64,000 nt of DNA from Otatea glauca (taxonomy: Eukaryota > Streptophyta > Magnoliopsida > Poales > Poaceae): contig CM070723.1 in NCBI GenBank assembly GCA_036346275.1, positions 5,456,001-5,520,000 on the forward strand. The letters are read 5' to 3'. The position numbers and the translations under genes are program-made. The notes below the pieces were generated by a model, which was not told where the DNA came from, searched no databases, and saw only the letters and a program-made list of their open reading frames with translations. This document shows positions 44,210 through 56,306 of the stretch, one piece after another (within the stretch, counting starts at the first letter, position 1; every line of letters begins with the position of its first letter).

Positions 44210-44824
44210 CAGTGGCGGAGCCAGGATTCATTCAAGAGGGAGGCTGAACATAAGTACATGTACTAAATATAAAAACTACCAAGCCAATATATTATAGTTG
44301 AAATTTAAATGCATGTAATACAGTATTAATATGTAAATATGCAAGGGGAAAATTACCTTTCATTGCTTCAAAAGAGGTGATAGTTGACATTTACAAGTTT
44401 TCATGTTCTGAAAACTTTGTAAGATATCTTCCATGTTTATTTTTGAAAACACTTCTCTCTTAATGTAGCATACCATAAGATCATTCGACCAGTCATCACT
44501 TATCTTATTGCGCAAATATATTTTAATAATCTTCATTGCCGAGAAAGCCCTTTCAACTGTAGCTGTCCCTACAGGTAAAATTAGTGCCGATTCAATCAAT
44601 CTATAGATTAATGGATAAACCATGTGCTTCTTTGCTTGAACCATGTTTGCAGCGAAGCTAGCAAGATCGTTATTACTTTGAGATTCATCACTTGATTCTC
44701 TTCTCATGTCATCAACAAATAAGTGACTGCTGTTGCGTGCTGCTCTGTGGGCCTGGGGGTTCTCGTAGTGGGCCAGGGGGCTGAGCCCCACCAAGCCCCC
44801 CCCCCCCCGCTGCCTCCGCCTCTG
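44210..44824. mobile_element. Deleted hAT element keeping the transposase C-terminus
   Basis: Ends CAGTGGCGGAG and CTCCGCCTCTG are inverted repeats. The 8-bp TSD is GCTGTCTG at 44202-44209 and GCTGCCTG at 44825-44832 (7 of 8). The interior codes a hAT dimerisation domain on the - strand. 615 bp is far below a full hAT element. Confidence 0.85.
44360..44794 (-). pseudogene. hAT transposase C-terminal dimerisation domain, fragment
   Basis: A 144-codon frame on the - strand. The segment MVYPLIYRLIESALILPVGT, followed by ATVERAFSAMKIIK and LRNKISDDWSNDLMVCYIKR, is the hAT C-terminal dimerisation domain (PF05699 type) as in TTF-type zinc finger hAT proteins. The DDE/RNase H-fold core and N-terminal zinc finger are absent, so it cannot transpose DNA. 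Its N-terminal 30 residues are read from the terminal region of the element and are not conserved. Confidence 0.8.
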
Positions 44825-44899
44825 GCTGCCTGGTCGGTAGCTTAATTACTATGGATGTTGGTGTTTGTCCATACGTGGAATAGGATGTTTGGTTCTAAA

Positions 44900-46074
44900 A
44901 CTTTTGAAACTACAAGATTTGGTTCTAAAACCCCATAAAATTGAGGTCATATTCTCATTTGTGAGATCATCATATTCTTTGTTGCCTGAAATATGTTTAG
45001 TTTTCTTCTATTGAAATATGGAAACTGTTAGAAATTACTTGGATTTTGCTTTTTGGAAGTTGAAACCTACCGAAACTTATTTGAATTTTGCTTCTGAAAC
45101 GAGAGACTTTAATTGGATTTTGGTGAAACCTACTTGAATTTTGCCTTTTTAAAACATAAAACTTTTTCGAACTTGATCAAACATGCTTTAATTTTGCTTT
45201 TGAAAGGTAAAACTTCTTGTAACGTTGTGAAACATTCTTGAAATTTGTTATTGAAACGTGAGACTTGCTGAAAGTTTCACGAAACTTACCAAAACTTAGT
45301 GAAAAATATTTGAATTTTGCTTTTTAAAATGTGAAATTGTTATTGGAACTTGGTGAAACCATCTTGAATTTGCCTTTTGAAACGTGTAACATGTTGAAAC
45401 TTGGTGAAACCTGTTTTAATTTTGCTTTTGAAAAGTGGAACTTGCTAGAACATTGTGAAACCTGCTTGAACATTTGATTCAAGTTTCATAAATTTTCATG
45501 AAAGTTATGTTAGATTCTATGCAAGTTTTGTTCAAAAGTTCCAAGCAAGTTTCATTACATTTCATGAAGTTTTGTTTAAGTTTCATAAAAGGTCCCTCCG
45601 ATTTGTAATGATTCCTATGTTACTTCATCTTCATTGTTTCACGTGAGTTTCAAGATGTCTCAGTTAAGATTTTGTAAGTTTCAGTAAATTTCATGCAAGC
45701 TACGTTTCACGAAGTTCCGTTCAAAGTTTCTTGCTAATTTGTAACCACGCCTTTCTTGCTTACTCTTCATCACGAGACTTCTTGAAACTTGGGAGATATG
45801 CTTGGAATTGCTTGAATTTAGCTATTAAAACTTTAAAATTGTCCAAACATGCATGAATTGTGATTTTGAAAGATAAAACCTTGCATTTTAAACTTTAAAA
45901 CTTGTTGAAACTTGTTTTTAAGCATGCATGAACTTGTTGAAACTTGAAACTATTTTGCTGAAACTTCTTAAAACGTCTTGAAACTTGCATTGAACTTTCC
46001 ATGAAACACACTAAAACCTTTATGAAACGAGAAACATTATAAAATATAAAGCCTCGTGAAACTCAATGAAACTA
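44900..46074 (+). repeat. Degenerate repeat built on GAAACTTG / GAATTTTGC words
   Basis: Units of roughly 55-75 bp alternate TTTGAATTTTGCTTTTGAAA with GAAACTTGNTGAAAC. Between about 45470 and 45740 the complementary word AAGTTTCAT dominates, so part of the block is inverted. No reading frame is kept. Confidence 0.65.
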
Positions 46075-46106
46075 CTATACCGTTGGAATACATTCCAACG
46101 GTATAG
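46075..46106. repeat. Perfect 15-bp inverted repeat with 2-bp spacer
   Basis: CTATACCGTTGGAAT, AC, ATTCCAACGGTATAG. It ends at the first base of the TSD of the solo LTR that starts at 46111. Confidence 0.9.
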
Positions 46107-46110
46107 CGTG

Positions 46111-47576
46111 TGTAGGATCAAGGATAACCGACTAGAGGGGGGTGAATAGGCGGTTTCTAAATTTTTTGATTCTAATTTGCAATTAATTAAAATACTGAGC
46201 TATAGAAGCAATAATTGCAAATTCTAAATTATAATTTCTAGAGATTACTCAAATACTTTAGCAATATAAGTAGAGCAATAAATAATTCTAATCACAAGTA
46301 ATTTACTCGATTTTCTAGCAATGTAATTTAGCACAATAATAACAAAAGCAAATCACGAGCAAAAGAGAGGTGAGAATTTTATCCCGTGGTCTCGGAGACT
46401 TTCCGGTCTCCCCTACTCCACGTTGAGGTGACTTGAACACTTTCAAGCTGGCTCCACCCGCTTGAGCCTTCCTCGATTACTCGTGGTAGCTCTTCACCGC
46501 TCCGGTTAGGCGAGCTCCTTGCCTTCACAAACGATCGGGCCTTCTCACAAGCTTCTTTGAGAAGATCACCGATGCCACACGCCTCCAAGCCATTTAGGAG
46601 GCGGCAACCTCCAAGAGTAAAAGGTGATGACGCTTGCTCGAGGTCGAATTGAGTGCTAAAGGCTCAACACTAAATCCACCACTCAATTTTGCTCCTAACT
46701 CTCTCAAAATATGAATTGAATGCACACAAGAGTATTGAAGACTAGCTAGAGCTCAAATATCATCAATGAGAGTCAAAACATGCTCTAGAATGCAGGTGGG
46801 TGGTATTTATAACCCCCATCAACCAAATATGGCCGTTGGTCAAAAGTTGACAAAAAACCTCCTGAGGGGCGGGTGGTATGACCGGCCCTCAATAGCAACG
46901 GTCGCTACAGTGCAATAAATGCTCTGTCATTGACCGTTATCCAGATGGCCGGTATGACCGGAGAGGGCCTGGTCAAACCGCTCACCGGTATGACCAGAGG
47001 ATCCTCGGTCATACCGCTTGCCTTTGGTACGGTTTGCACGTGTTCTGGAAAAAACACACCGGATGACCTCCAGTCATACCGCCCACTCAAATGCGGTTCA
47101 CACCCTTTTCTGTAGAAAACGCACTGCTCCTTCGCCCGGTCATACTGACGGCCGGTATGACCGGAGGGGTCCCGGTCATACCGGCCCAACAGAAACTGAA
47201 TAAGAATTTTGTGCCTTTTGATTTTCCTTTAAGCACTTGATTTTGCAAAAACTCTATTTCATCATATAATGAGCCTCTTAGCACTTTTATCGACATTGAA
47301 CATGCAACGACACCCCTCTTAATAATACGGCTCTATTCTAGCAATCCGATCTTTTCTCCAAACCCCGAGATCGGTAAAAGACTAAGAAAAGTCCTTAAAT
47401 TTGATACCTTGGTTATTGATGATTGCTTTTCTTTTGTCGCCAATTTCATGCCTCCACGTTCACTGACATTTGGACTAACCTGTTCTTAAAAGACTCATAT
47501 GAAAATGTTAGTCCTTTTAACCTCAATTGTCATTAATTACCAAAACTAAATTAAATCAGGGGCCTAGATGCTTTCA
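46111..47576 (-). mobile_element. Copia-type solo LTR (family B), intact, reverse orientation
   Basis: + strand ends TGTAGGATCAAGG and GATGCTTTCA; - strand begins TGAAAGCATC. The perfect TSD GCGTG is at 46106-46110 and 47577-47581. Length 1466 bp. It carries the GGTATGACC palindrome cluster at 46865-47185. No primer site or internal sequence follows. Confidence 0.92.
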
Positions 47577-47741
47577 GCGTGGGCTAGTAGCACTCTTTTT
47601 GAATGGTCTTGTCTATAAATATAGGACATATTTCATATTCTAATACAAAATTAGTGTGATGTTTACTCTATACCCTTAATAAATATCCATATTTACTTTA
47701 TATTCTCTACATCAATGCATTAAGTATAGTGCTTAGTGATA

Positions 47742-50479
47742 CTCCCTCTGATCATAAATAATTATCGTTTTGGATAAAGATACAGTCAAACTTTCAAAAC
47801 TTTCATTGTCAAAATCTTTTTAGATATTTAAATTGGATACATGAAAATCACATGTGTAGATTTGTCTCGAAAAATACTTTCATAATTGTAATATCCCAAA
47901 ATTTGGCTCAAATTATTTTAATATTGTTATTTATGCATTTTTTGTGAATCTTGTGAATTTTTGAGATTTTTTGGAATTTATTTAGATTTATTTATTACTA
48001 TTGAATATGGCCTATTATGAAAATTATTTAAATAATATGAAAGTTTAAATAAAGTTTTACCAAAAGTATTTTATTTTAGTTCTAAATGTTTCAAAATATT
48101 TTTGGGAATTTTTCCAGAATTTTTTTGGTATTTTTTACTATTTTATTTGACATAATTTATTTTCTGAAATTATTTTAAATCATAAAAGGATTGAAAATCG
48201 TTTTTAATAGTGTCAGGCCGAAACCCATTAGGGCCCAGCCCAGTTGTCCCTACACTGGACCAGCTCGCTGTCGTGGTTTTGGCACGTTGGATTTTAGATC
48301 TATGGTTGAGATTTAGTGAGACTGATGGAAACCCTAGCATGATCCGGCCGTTGGTATTCGCGGACGTCTTGGATTGATCCGCGTAGCTACGCATCTTGGT
48401 CGCTTATCTTGCCACGTGGAAGGCTATGATTTCTTCGTCTCCGTGTGGACGGCAAAATCCAAAACCGTGTCGTCGCCGATCTTTCACCTACGTGTCGGCT
48501 TGCGTGGGTGCTTGTGTCAGCGTTGACCGATGGTCAAACTCCCCGTGAGCCAATCTACTGTAGTCTAGTACTATTCCATGGACCGAGTCCATAGACCCGT
48601 GGTCCCACATGTCGGCCTAATTGATGGTTTCCAGATTTATGTTAATTCTGTGAATTAGTGATGCTGACGTGAGCTGATGTCATAAATAGATTTTTCAGTA
48701 TAAAAATAATTCGGAAAATCCCTGATTTATTATTATTCTGATTTTTCTATTTTTCAAATCTTTCGAGTGCTCGTTCTCCCTCATACGAGTTCCGATTGAG
48801 GTGATTCAAATTTCTAAAAATTTGTAAAATTGATATCTATTTGATGATGAATTTTATTTGATTTTTAGAGTTTGTTTGCTCTCTATTTTTGTATTTATTG
48901 TAATTCTTTCTCAATTCGTGTGGACATTGAAGTGCTGAGAGCATCCGAGGGTGAACCATTGACTCAAGAGCGGATGGTTAGATTGTACGTAGTTTTGCTT
49001 AGCCATGCCACGTATAACACCTATCTTTTGAAATATCAAAGTTAATCTTGACTAATGGAATATAGAACATGTTTACGGAATTATTGTGTCATGTGTTGTC
49101 ACACGATGATGCTGAGTTGTGATAACACGTATTGTTCTGCAACGAGGTTGAGTTATTGTTGGCATGTGTTGCATGGTAATCAACTGGGGTGGTAATGATT
49201 TAGATTAGGGCACGTGGCAAGGGGCAGTATTTGAAAGTGGGTCTATGTGGCGGTTGGGTTGTGGAAGTCTTGCCTTGGTCAACCTAAGGACTTAATCTTG
49301 CAAGCATTTGACCTGAGTTAAACATGCAACCACATGTCTGGGATGGGACGGACCTAGCTGATTAATTTGTGATGTCTTAGCTTTGGCACTATTAGTAAAG
49401 GTGTGAGTCCCGACTATATGGGTAAACTCACATAGCGCAAGAGGGAGACTCTGATTGTGGTAACCAGTTCCTTCAGTGTTGAAACCTTAGCGACTAGTAT
49501 TGGGTTAAGACAGAGCTTTGTAAAGGATTTGTCGTGATCTCTCTGCCGACACACCAAAGGAAATGCGTTAATAGCTTGGCAACAAGAGACGATCATATCA
49601 CGTGGGTAAAGTGCATAACCTCTGCGGAGTGTTAAATCTATTCAGATAGCCGTGCTCGTGGTATTGAGCAATGTTCGGGAATTACAGTCAAGGAATATGT
49701 TTTATAAGATGAAAACTTGGATGGGAAAGTTGGGTGCTAGTGGAAGTTTGGAATATGTTAAGGTTGGGTGCCATGTTTACTTGAGAAATGTTGAAAGCTA
49801 CTATTTACTGTTATTTGTTTTCCTGTCACTTCAATTTAGTTATTATATTCTTTTATAAATGTTGCTTTTCTACAAAATAATCATTTTAGCCATTCGTTTG
49901 GAACAAGCCATGATTATAGTATACTAGAGTTGCATTCTGTGCACAATTTGTTGAGTACTTTAAGTACTCACTTTTCTCACAACAACATCACCAGTTGAGG
50001 AGAAGTCTATACCAGCTTTGGAGGAGTATCCAAAAGAGACGAATGTTTAGGGTACGAGCCTTGTCAGTTGTATGTGGTATATTAAGGGGTTTATCTACGT
50101 TTTTATTTCACTGTAATTTAATTTGCTATCTTCAGTCACTGTAGTTTAATTTGTTATCTTCAGTTTAGCCCTGCGTGGCATATTCATGTAAGATCGATCA
50201 TAAGGACAGTCAACAGGTTATACTTAATAAATGATGTCTTTTATTATATTCTGTTGCGTATGATTGTGATATTTATCTATGTTCAGCCTGCGTGCACTAG
50301 CGTGATCCTGGACTAGTGCGATATACACAGAGGGTCTGGGTTTGTATATTCGAATCCTGACAATAATATTATAATTTTATTGGTTTTTATAAATATATTA
50401 TAATATAAATTAATGATCAAAGCTATGTTTTGAAGACTGTGTCAATGTCCAAAGCGACAACTATTGTGACCGGGGAGAG
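47742..50479. mobile_element. Stowaway-like MITE (inner copy) interrupted by a solo LTR
   Basis: CTCCCTCTGATCATAAATAA at the left and GTGACCGGGGAGAG at the right, TA on both sides. Removing the LTR and one TSD leaves 257 bp, matching the intact relative at 41879-42136 (258 bp). Confidence 0.85.
47887..50362 (+). mobile_element. Gypsy-type solo LTR, 2476 bp, TSD ATAAT
   Basis: Begins TGTAATATCCC and ends ATCCTGACA; ATAAT lies at 47882-47886 and 50363-50367. GTTGAGTACTTTAAGTACTC near 49950 is shared in form with the 5-kb LTR at 26223-31222. No coding domain is present. Confidence 0.9.
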
Positions 50480-50570
50480 TAATAATTAAAGGTAATTTGA
50501 TCATTTTTACTATCTTTTTGGTCTACTTGCAAAGAAAAAATATGATTTATAAACTTGAACAAAAAGAGTA

Positions 50571-51082
50571 CTACGAATCTACGAGAGATACCTATTGTAC
50601 ACAGCAGACGAAGTCTAGAAGCATCTATATATGTAGCCTAATCTTATCATTGCTTTGTTTGACTTTTTGAAGTGTAAGCACGCCTTTAAATTTACTAGTA
50701 TAGTGCCCTGTCTTCCGGTTTTCTTTTTCCAGCACGTAATATATGGTTTGTTTCCTTTTCTAGAATGTTTGTTTCCTTTTCCTTAATTCCAGGATATTTG
50801 TTTCCTTTTCCTTGAGATGATGCTGGAGATGGGGGGAGATCTGTTGTGGGCCACAGGGATGAGTTAGACACATTAAACAATAGCCATCGGATGTGGGTGA
50901 GTAAAGTTGAGGAAAGATCTGAGAGGTTAATTTTGATGGAGGCAAGTTTTAGGGACGTTTCGCTGGGTGCATGAAGGTTGGGCCATCTCTAGTGGGGTGC
51001 ATTATTTGGGGTGGACGTAGAAAAGAATGCTTAGGTGCATTATAAAGTGGTATAGATTATCGTGGCTACTCCTTTGGAATGG
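50571..51082. other. Intergenic with three TTTGTTTCCTTTTC words
   Basis: At 50745-50815 the word TTTGTTTCCTTTTC occurs three times about 21-30 bp apart. No gene seen. Confidence 0.4.
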
Positions 51083-51090
51083 GCTGGAGC

Positions 51091-51678
51091 TAGGAGTGAA
51101 AACGGGTCGGATATTTTCAGTCTGAGTTGGAGCTTGATCTGGTTGGGATTGAATTTAGGACGGGATTTGACTATCCAACTAGATTCGGGATAGGATCCGA
51201 ATACTTGAATTCGGATTAGGAATCGAGTAGTCAATATCCGGTAAATAAGATACGGGATCCACATATCTGAATTTTTTTATTCAAATATCTGGACTTTTTC
51301 TATTTGCATATTAGCAAGGCCCAACTTTCATTACATATTTTGTTTGGCGGCCTATTTATATTGACAATTAATTGGTTCTATTAATCCGTAAGTAGTATAT
51401 TATTTCTATGACGTTTATTGGGTTTGATTGATACATAACTTGCTACTATAGTCATGTAGTCGTATTGTTTGATTCAAGACATATTACTCTATATATACGT
51501 GCATTATCCGAAAATCTTTATTTGTTTCTAATCCGAATCCGTCATATATTTATCCTGTATTTGTATCCCGAATAACCCGAATTCGTATCCGTATTCGGCT
51601 TTAAATCCGAAAAAAAAAATATAGGTTAAAATACGAAAAAAAACAATACCCACTCATCCCATACATGTTTACACCCTA
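51091..51678. mobile_element. Non-autonomous hAT element (TAGGRGTGAAAACGG family)
   Basis: Ends TAGGAGTGAAAACGGGTCGG and TGTTTACACCCTA. TSD GCTGGAGC (51083-51090) and GCCGGAGC (51679-51686), 7 of 8. Length 588 bp. Interior rich in ATCCGAAT words. Confidence 0.85.
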
Positions 51679-51689
51679 GCCGGAGCCCG

Positions 51690-52269
51690 TTCACTTGACT
51701 GGCAAGTGGCATCGACTATTACGTTGGCCCAGATGTCATTGGCGACGGCGTAGGTTGATCGGACAACGACCGACCGGCCAGACAACCCTCGGCCGGGAGA
51801 TGGCACGGCACCACGTGCCGGGAATCCATGGCCGCGGCCGACCGCGACGTGCGCCTCTCAAGTCTCGACGTCGGACGAACGGGTGTGGCGCGCATACGGC
51901 CGTGCGCAGTCGGCGTCTCGAGAGCCTAGTTTGGCTTCGCCGACTCCGGGCACGGCTCGAGGGGGCTGCACGTTTGGTCGGCGACATGCTTTGCTTGGTG
52001 TTTCTTGGCATGCGTACGTATGTGCCGTCGTCGTGCCACTTGTGCGCGCATGACAAGCTACACATGGACTCATGGCTCCGGCCACCCTGCTGTTCTTGTT
52101 CTTTTTTTCCCGGTTTTGTTATGGGTCGAGCTCTCGATCCTTCTCCTGTTCTTTCAATCACTGACCTTTTTATTCCGATCGGCCCGTCTGGACGACTTGT
52201 CGTCCAATCCTATCCGTTCATTTCAGATCCAATCACGAATCGACATGAATAGCCTTATCCGAGAGTTAT
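51690..52269. other. GC-rich unique segment, no gene supported
   Basis: Open frames exist on both strands (up to 185 codons on +, 141 on -) without conserved motifs, introns or an ATG context that I would trust. Confidence 0.35.
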
Positions 52270-52277
52270 CCAACAAA

Positions 52278-52705
52278 GAGTAAATTTCACAAAACTACAG
52301 TTTTTAATATAAATTATTAAAAAATTATAGGTTTTAGCTTTTATTTCATAAAACTACATATTTTAGAAGAACTTGTTTCACAAAACTACATGATTTTTTT
52401 GTAGAAATTATCAGAAAACTACATATTTTAGCTTATATTTCATAAAATTACATATTTTAGAAGAAATTTTATCACAAAACTACAAATTTTAGAATTAACC
52501 ATTTCTTATAACGGGTCTGACAGTCTAGGCTCACATAACAGCCCCACGCGTGATTAAAACGAAAAATAAGGACGTGTGAGACCGCCATGTGGGCCTACAC
52601 CGTAAGATATGTTACAAGAAACAATCAATTTTAAAACCTGTAGTTTTGTGAAATAAAAACTAAAATATATAGTTTTATAGTACTGTAGTTTTATGAAATT
52701 TACTC
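52278..52705. mobile_element. TIR element with 8-bp TSD CCAACAAA
   Basis: TIRs GAGTAAATTTCACAAAACTA and the complement of TAGTTTTATGAAATTTACTC. Perfect TSD CCAACAAA at 52270-52277 and 52706-52713. 428 bp with internal CAAAACTACA repeats. An 8-bp TSD suits hAT; a Mutator-like origin is possible. Confidence 0.85.
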
Positions 52706-52713
52706 CCAACAAA

Positions 52714-53687
52714 AAGATCCACACGGATGAGATTCTAATATCGCCCGTCGAATCGGCAGCAAACGGACGAGATCGTACCAGAGGGATCGACTCCACCGAT
52801 CGGGGACGAGCCCTATATAGCTAGGAGCCTAGGACTGATCGACGCTGACTCGTTTTGACGAAGCCATTCTCGACCGATCGATCATGCCTTGCCACCAGCG
52901 GGGACGGCTACTCGCTGAGTTGATGTTCTACTAGTAATTACTTCGAGGAGACCTTTGAAGTCGATGCCTCGAGCCATCACCTTGACCTAAGTTGAATTCC
53001 GGGATGCTGATCTACCATCTGCTGAGTGCTAGCACTAGTAATTAGTACTAGCTAGCACGCATAAGCCGAATCTAGCTAGTAACTAGCTACTGTTGCTTCG
53101 CATGGATTCGTGAAAGGCACGTACCGAAAGCACGTCTTAATAAGTCGTCCGGCCGTCGGTACTAGGAGCAGACACAGTAACAAAGCTCATTATTTATTTT
53201 ATCTCTTATTTATATTATCTAGAATAAATAATAAATTTGATTTGTACAATTACTATCTCTAAAGTTTATCTCTAGAGAAACATTTTTGACTATAATATTA
53301 AAACTTGTACAATAATTATCTCTCATCCATGTCATCTAGAGTATACATACTTGCTCCAACACAAGCTTTTGGTTGGCAATAGCATGTTATTTCCCGTGCG
53401 GTGCTGGCTGCTACATAAGAGCCGATTCTCTTCTCTTTTCTCAATCTTCTACGTAGGACAAAGCTAATGTGTACATGCTAATAGTAAGCTAAGTTGATTT
53501 TATTGTATCTGCCCTATGGGAGTTATATTAAAAATTGACACGAGTCTGAATTGGCACAGTAAGTGTGTCCGGCCGTGTGAGAACCCTAGCTCATCTGTTT
53601 TCCATGTTTTCAGCTTTACGTTCTCCTCTCTCTTTTCAGTTATGAACGTGTGCCGTATATGCTATGCGTGGTTGCTGCGTACTTCGG
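52714..53687. other. Intergenic, nothing firm
   Basis: CTAGCTAG-rich unique DNA, then AT-rich DNA at 53180-53350 that may be a decayed MITE. No gene seen. Confidence 0.35.
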
Positions 53688-53801
53688 CCTTGTTTGGATA
53701 GGAACAGATTAGACATAATTTGCTTGGATTGGCAGGGACTTTAGTTGAAATACCCTCCCAATCCAAAGAGATTGGACCTAATCCCCATCCATCCAAACAG
53801 G
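53688..53801. mobile_element. Short TIR element
   Basis: CCTTGTTTGGATAGG and CCATCCAAACAGG are inverted ends; 114 bp. This is a common form of small grass MITE. TSD not confirmed. Confidence 0.55.
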
Positions 53802-54624
53802 TTGAAAGGTGTGCAGTTATCCTTGGTTTTCTTCAATGAATTAAGATGTAGATATTTTTCTCTTGAAATGTGGGTATAGTATGATATTTCAGAGGCCAGT
53901 TAGGAGAAGCGATATGTGCTATTATGCGTAGTTCGCGCTCTGCAAGAAAATAGAGTTTTGCGGAGTTAAGCTCTATACACTGACAAGCTGTCTAGCTCAC
54001 TTAAAACACTCTCAACGAAATATATAGACAACCTGCTTATAAAGTTATATACGGTCCTTTCATTCTAGTTTACTTCTCGTTTTAGACACGTACATACATT
54101 TTTTATACTTTTTCTAATCCCTTCTAATTACATGTTAACAAAAATATTTAAAAGATAAGGGTGCGGAAATATTTATTCTAACATCATTCCCATGTATAAC
54201 AAATCTGAATGTTTAATGGTTTGCTCTTTTGTAAGTTGTTTGTTTTTTGTTAACTCTTAGTCGATTTTCCCAGCCTATGGACTAGCTTTAATATATATGC
54301 GTGTGTATCTGATACTGATTTTGATCTTGGTTAAAAAATGTGTGAGTTAAGAAAACATAAGTCACCTTATAAATAGGCATCCTATATACTTTTACTGCAC
54401 GTATTATGAAGAACAGAGGTAATGTTAAAGAAGCCAGGATTGGTTGCAAGTGTTGATTTGCATTTGTACTCAAGTTTAATCCCCGTCTCGAACATGGAGA
54501 TCTCGAGGCTCTTATAGAGTTATAGGAATTAATTGTCTGTTTAGAACGCGAGTTTCACTAGAAATAGTTTTATTTTTATATAGATAAAAATCTCGTATTC
54601 TAAATGGGTATGAATTACCATGAA
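53802..54624. other. Intergenic, nothing recognised
   Basis: AT-rich, no gene or clear element. Confidence 0.35.
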
Positions 54625-55463
54625 CAGGGGTGGTACTAGGGGTGCCGGGTATCACCGGCACCCTCAAAAATCTGAGAAATACTACATCACATCTCTAATA
54701 GGTCAAATTTGTTGATTGAATTGTTTCTGATTTTCATAATTTAGGATTTTTATGACCGTAGAACTATTTGTATTGTAATTTTAGCAAATTTTAAATATAT
54801 ATGTTGAATTTATAATGTTAAAAAATTATTATATAAGAATATAAAGTTATACGTGTAAAATATACTTGTTTATAGAATTTTTTTTAGTTCGGCGAACCAA
54901 ACGGCCCCATAGTGGTCCAAAACCGCACATAAAGTTCTTCCCAGCTCGTCGGTACAGAGCGAGAGTACGAAGGGTGCAGCTTAGCTGGAAAGCGAGCCCA
55001 AGTGTCTTCGTTTTCATGCCTTCAAGGAGTACTAACACGCGCTTACTGGCAGTTGACACCTGAGCTGGAAAGGAACCCTAGCCAGGTCGTCTTCTTGACC
55101 GTGTTCTTTAACCGTTTTAAACATCCTGGCCAATGCTTAACAAGATCGAGCTTGCCAGTACATATCACTGTATCAGCCTATAGCTAGCTACACACGGTGG
55201 TGGAGCTAGAAAGTTTTTGTTCGAGGTGCACACTTCACACGTACAACTATATTATCTTGTATAATGATTTCGTAAGACCATGAATCCAACATATTTATTT
55301 AGAATTTATTAAAAGTACAGTACAAATAGTTCTAAAATCTTAAAAATGCCAAATCACTAAAATTAAAACCAATTCAATCAACAAATTTGATCCATCGAAG
55401 AGATGATCGTGTAGCAATTTTCAAATTTTTAGGGGTGCTGGGACACCCCCGCTAGTACTACTG
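54625..55463. mobile_element. hAT-like element with long inverted arms, or two inverted MITE copies
   Basis: 54625-54900 and 55195-55463 are inverted copies (for example CAAATTTGTTGATTGAATT at 54706 against its complement near 55370). Outer ends are CAGGGGTGGTACTAG and CTAGTACTACTG. Flanks share CCATG (ACCATGAA / TCCATGGC, 5 of 8). The inner end GGTGGTGGAGCTAG at 55197 is itself a usual hAT MITE end, which favours two copies. The 300-bp spacer between arms is not repeated. Confidence 0.65.
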
Positions 55464-56040
55464 TCCATGGCTAGACAGGTGCGTAGCCAAACGATCACAC
55501 AACAAACACGTTCCCATAAGCGTCAGATCGTTCATAAATTAACGGAGCCGAGAATTGACACAGGAACCACTCCATTGTCCGACGAATCTAATTCAGTAGT
55601 AATTAATCCTCCAACTTACGGATAGATCAGGCGAAAATTATACAGACATATGCATAAATGCTCTGTACTCTATGTACGGGCGGACGCCATTGTATTAGAT
55701 GATCGCTAATTTCGCGGAACGTGCAGACATATTTTAGCAGCCAGTTGTATAATCGGCACATTAATTCGGTTGATGGGGAGATCCATCTTGTGCATCATCT
55801 GACCGAGTCTTTAGCAGGCCATATCATGCCGCACCTCTTGCTTGCTTCCTCCTCGCATTCAAAACCATGTGGATCGTGGAGTAGTTGATGATGAAAAAAA
55901 AAACTTGTATATGAGCATGCATACTATCATGAGCAAAATCTTTTTAACTCATATGAATAATATCGTGCGGTAGCATTAACCTTCTTATGACAACCGTATA
56001 ATTCGATCGCAAAAGAGATAGAGAATCGTATAGTTTATAT
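55464..56040. other. Intergenic, nothing recognised
   Basis: No gene or element signature. Confidence 0.35.
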
Positions 56041-56044
56041 AGCA

Positions 56045-56306
56045 CTCACTCAGTCCAAGTCTATATGGCATGTTTTTTTCTTAGCATATAGATCAATAAG
56101 ATATTGAAAATGACTAAACTACCTCTAATTATTATTTCTAAACACTGTATTTAATACATACATGTAGATAATATCAAGTAAATCTAGATATTTATTAGAG
56201 GTATAAAAGGAATATCGTACTGTTTTTTGCATTAAAATTAACATAAATGTCACATATTTGTGAACAATACCGTTAAAAAACATCCTATACACTTAGACGG
56301 AGGGAG
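56045..56306. mobile_element. Stowaway/mariner-like MITE
   Basis: Starts CTCACTCAGTCCAAGTCTAT and ends TACACTTAGACGGAGGGAG. 262 bp, AT-rich, non-coding. TA duplication not clear. Confidence 0.65.

Larger units (their letters stand above)
47593..50568. mobile_element. Stowaway-like MITE (outer copy) interrupted by a second MITE
   Basis: Left end CTCTTTTTGAATGG and right end TTGAACAAAAAGAG are inverted repeats, with TA on the right side. The interior (TATAAATATAGGAC, TAATAAATATCCATATT) matches the MITE at 57300-57562. Native length is about 236 bp once the inner MITE is removed. Confidence 0.7.

Noticed and set aside
44360..44794. Functional domesticated hAT gene
   Set aside because: The frame lies inside an element with TIRs and TSD and lacks the catalytic part; a deletion relic is simpler.
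51695..52252. 185-codon + frame
   Set aside because: No ATG at the start, no domain, overlapped by a 141-codon - frame in GC-rich DNA.
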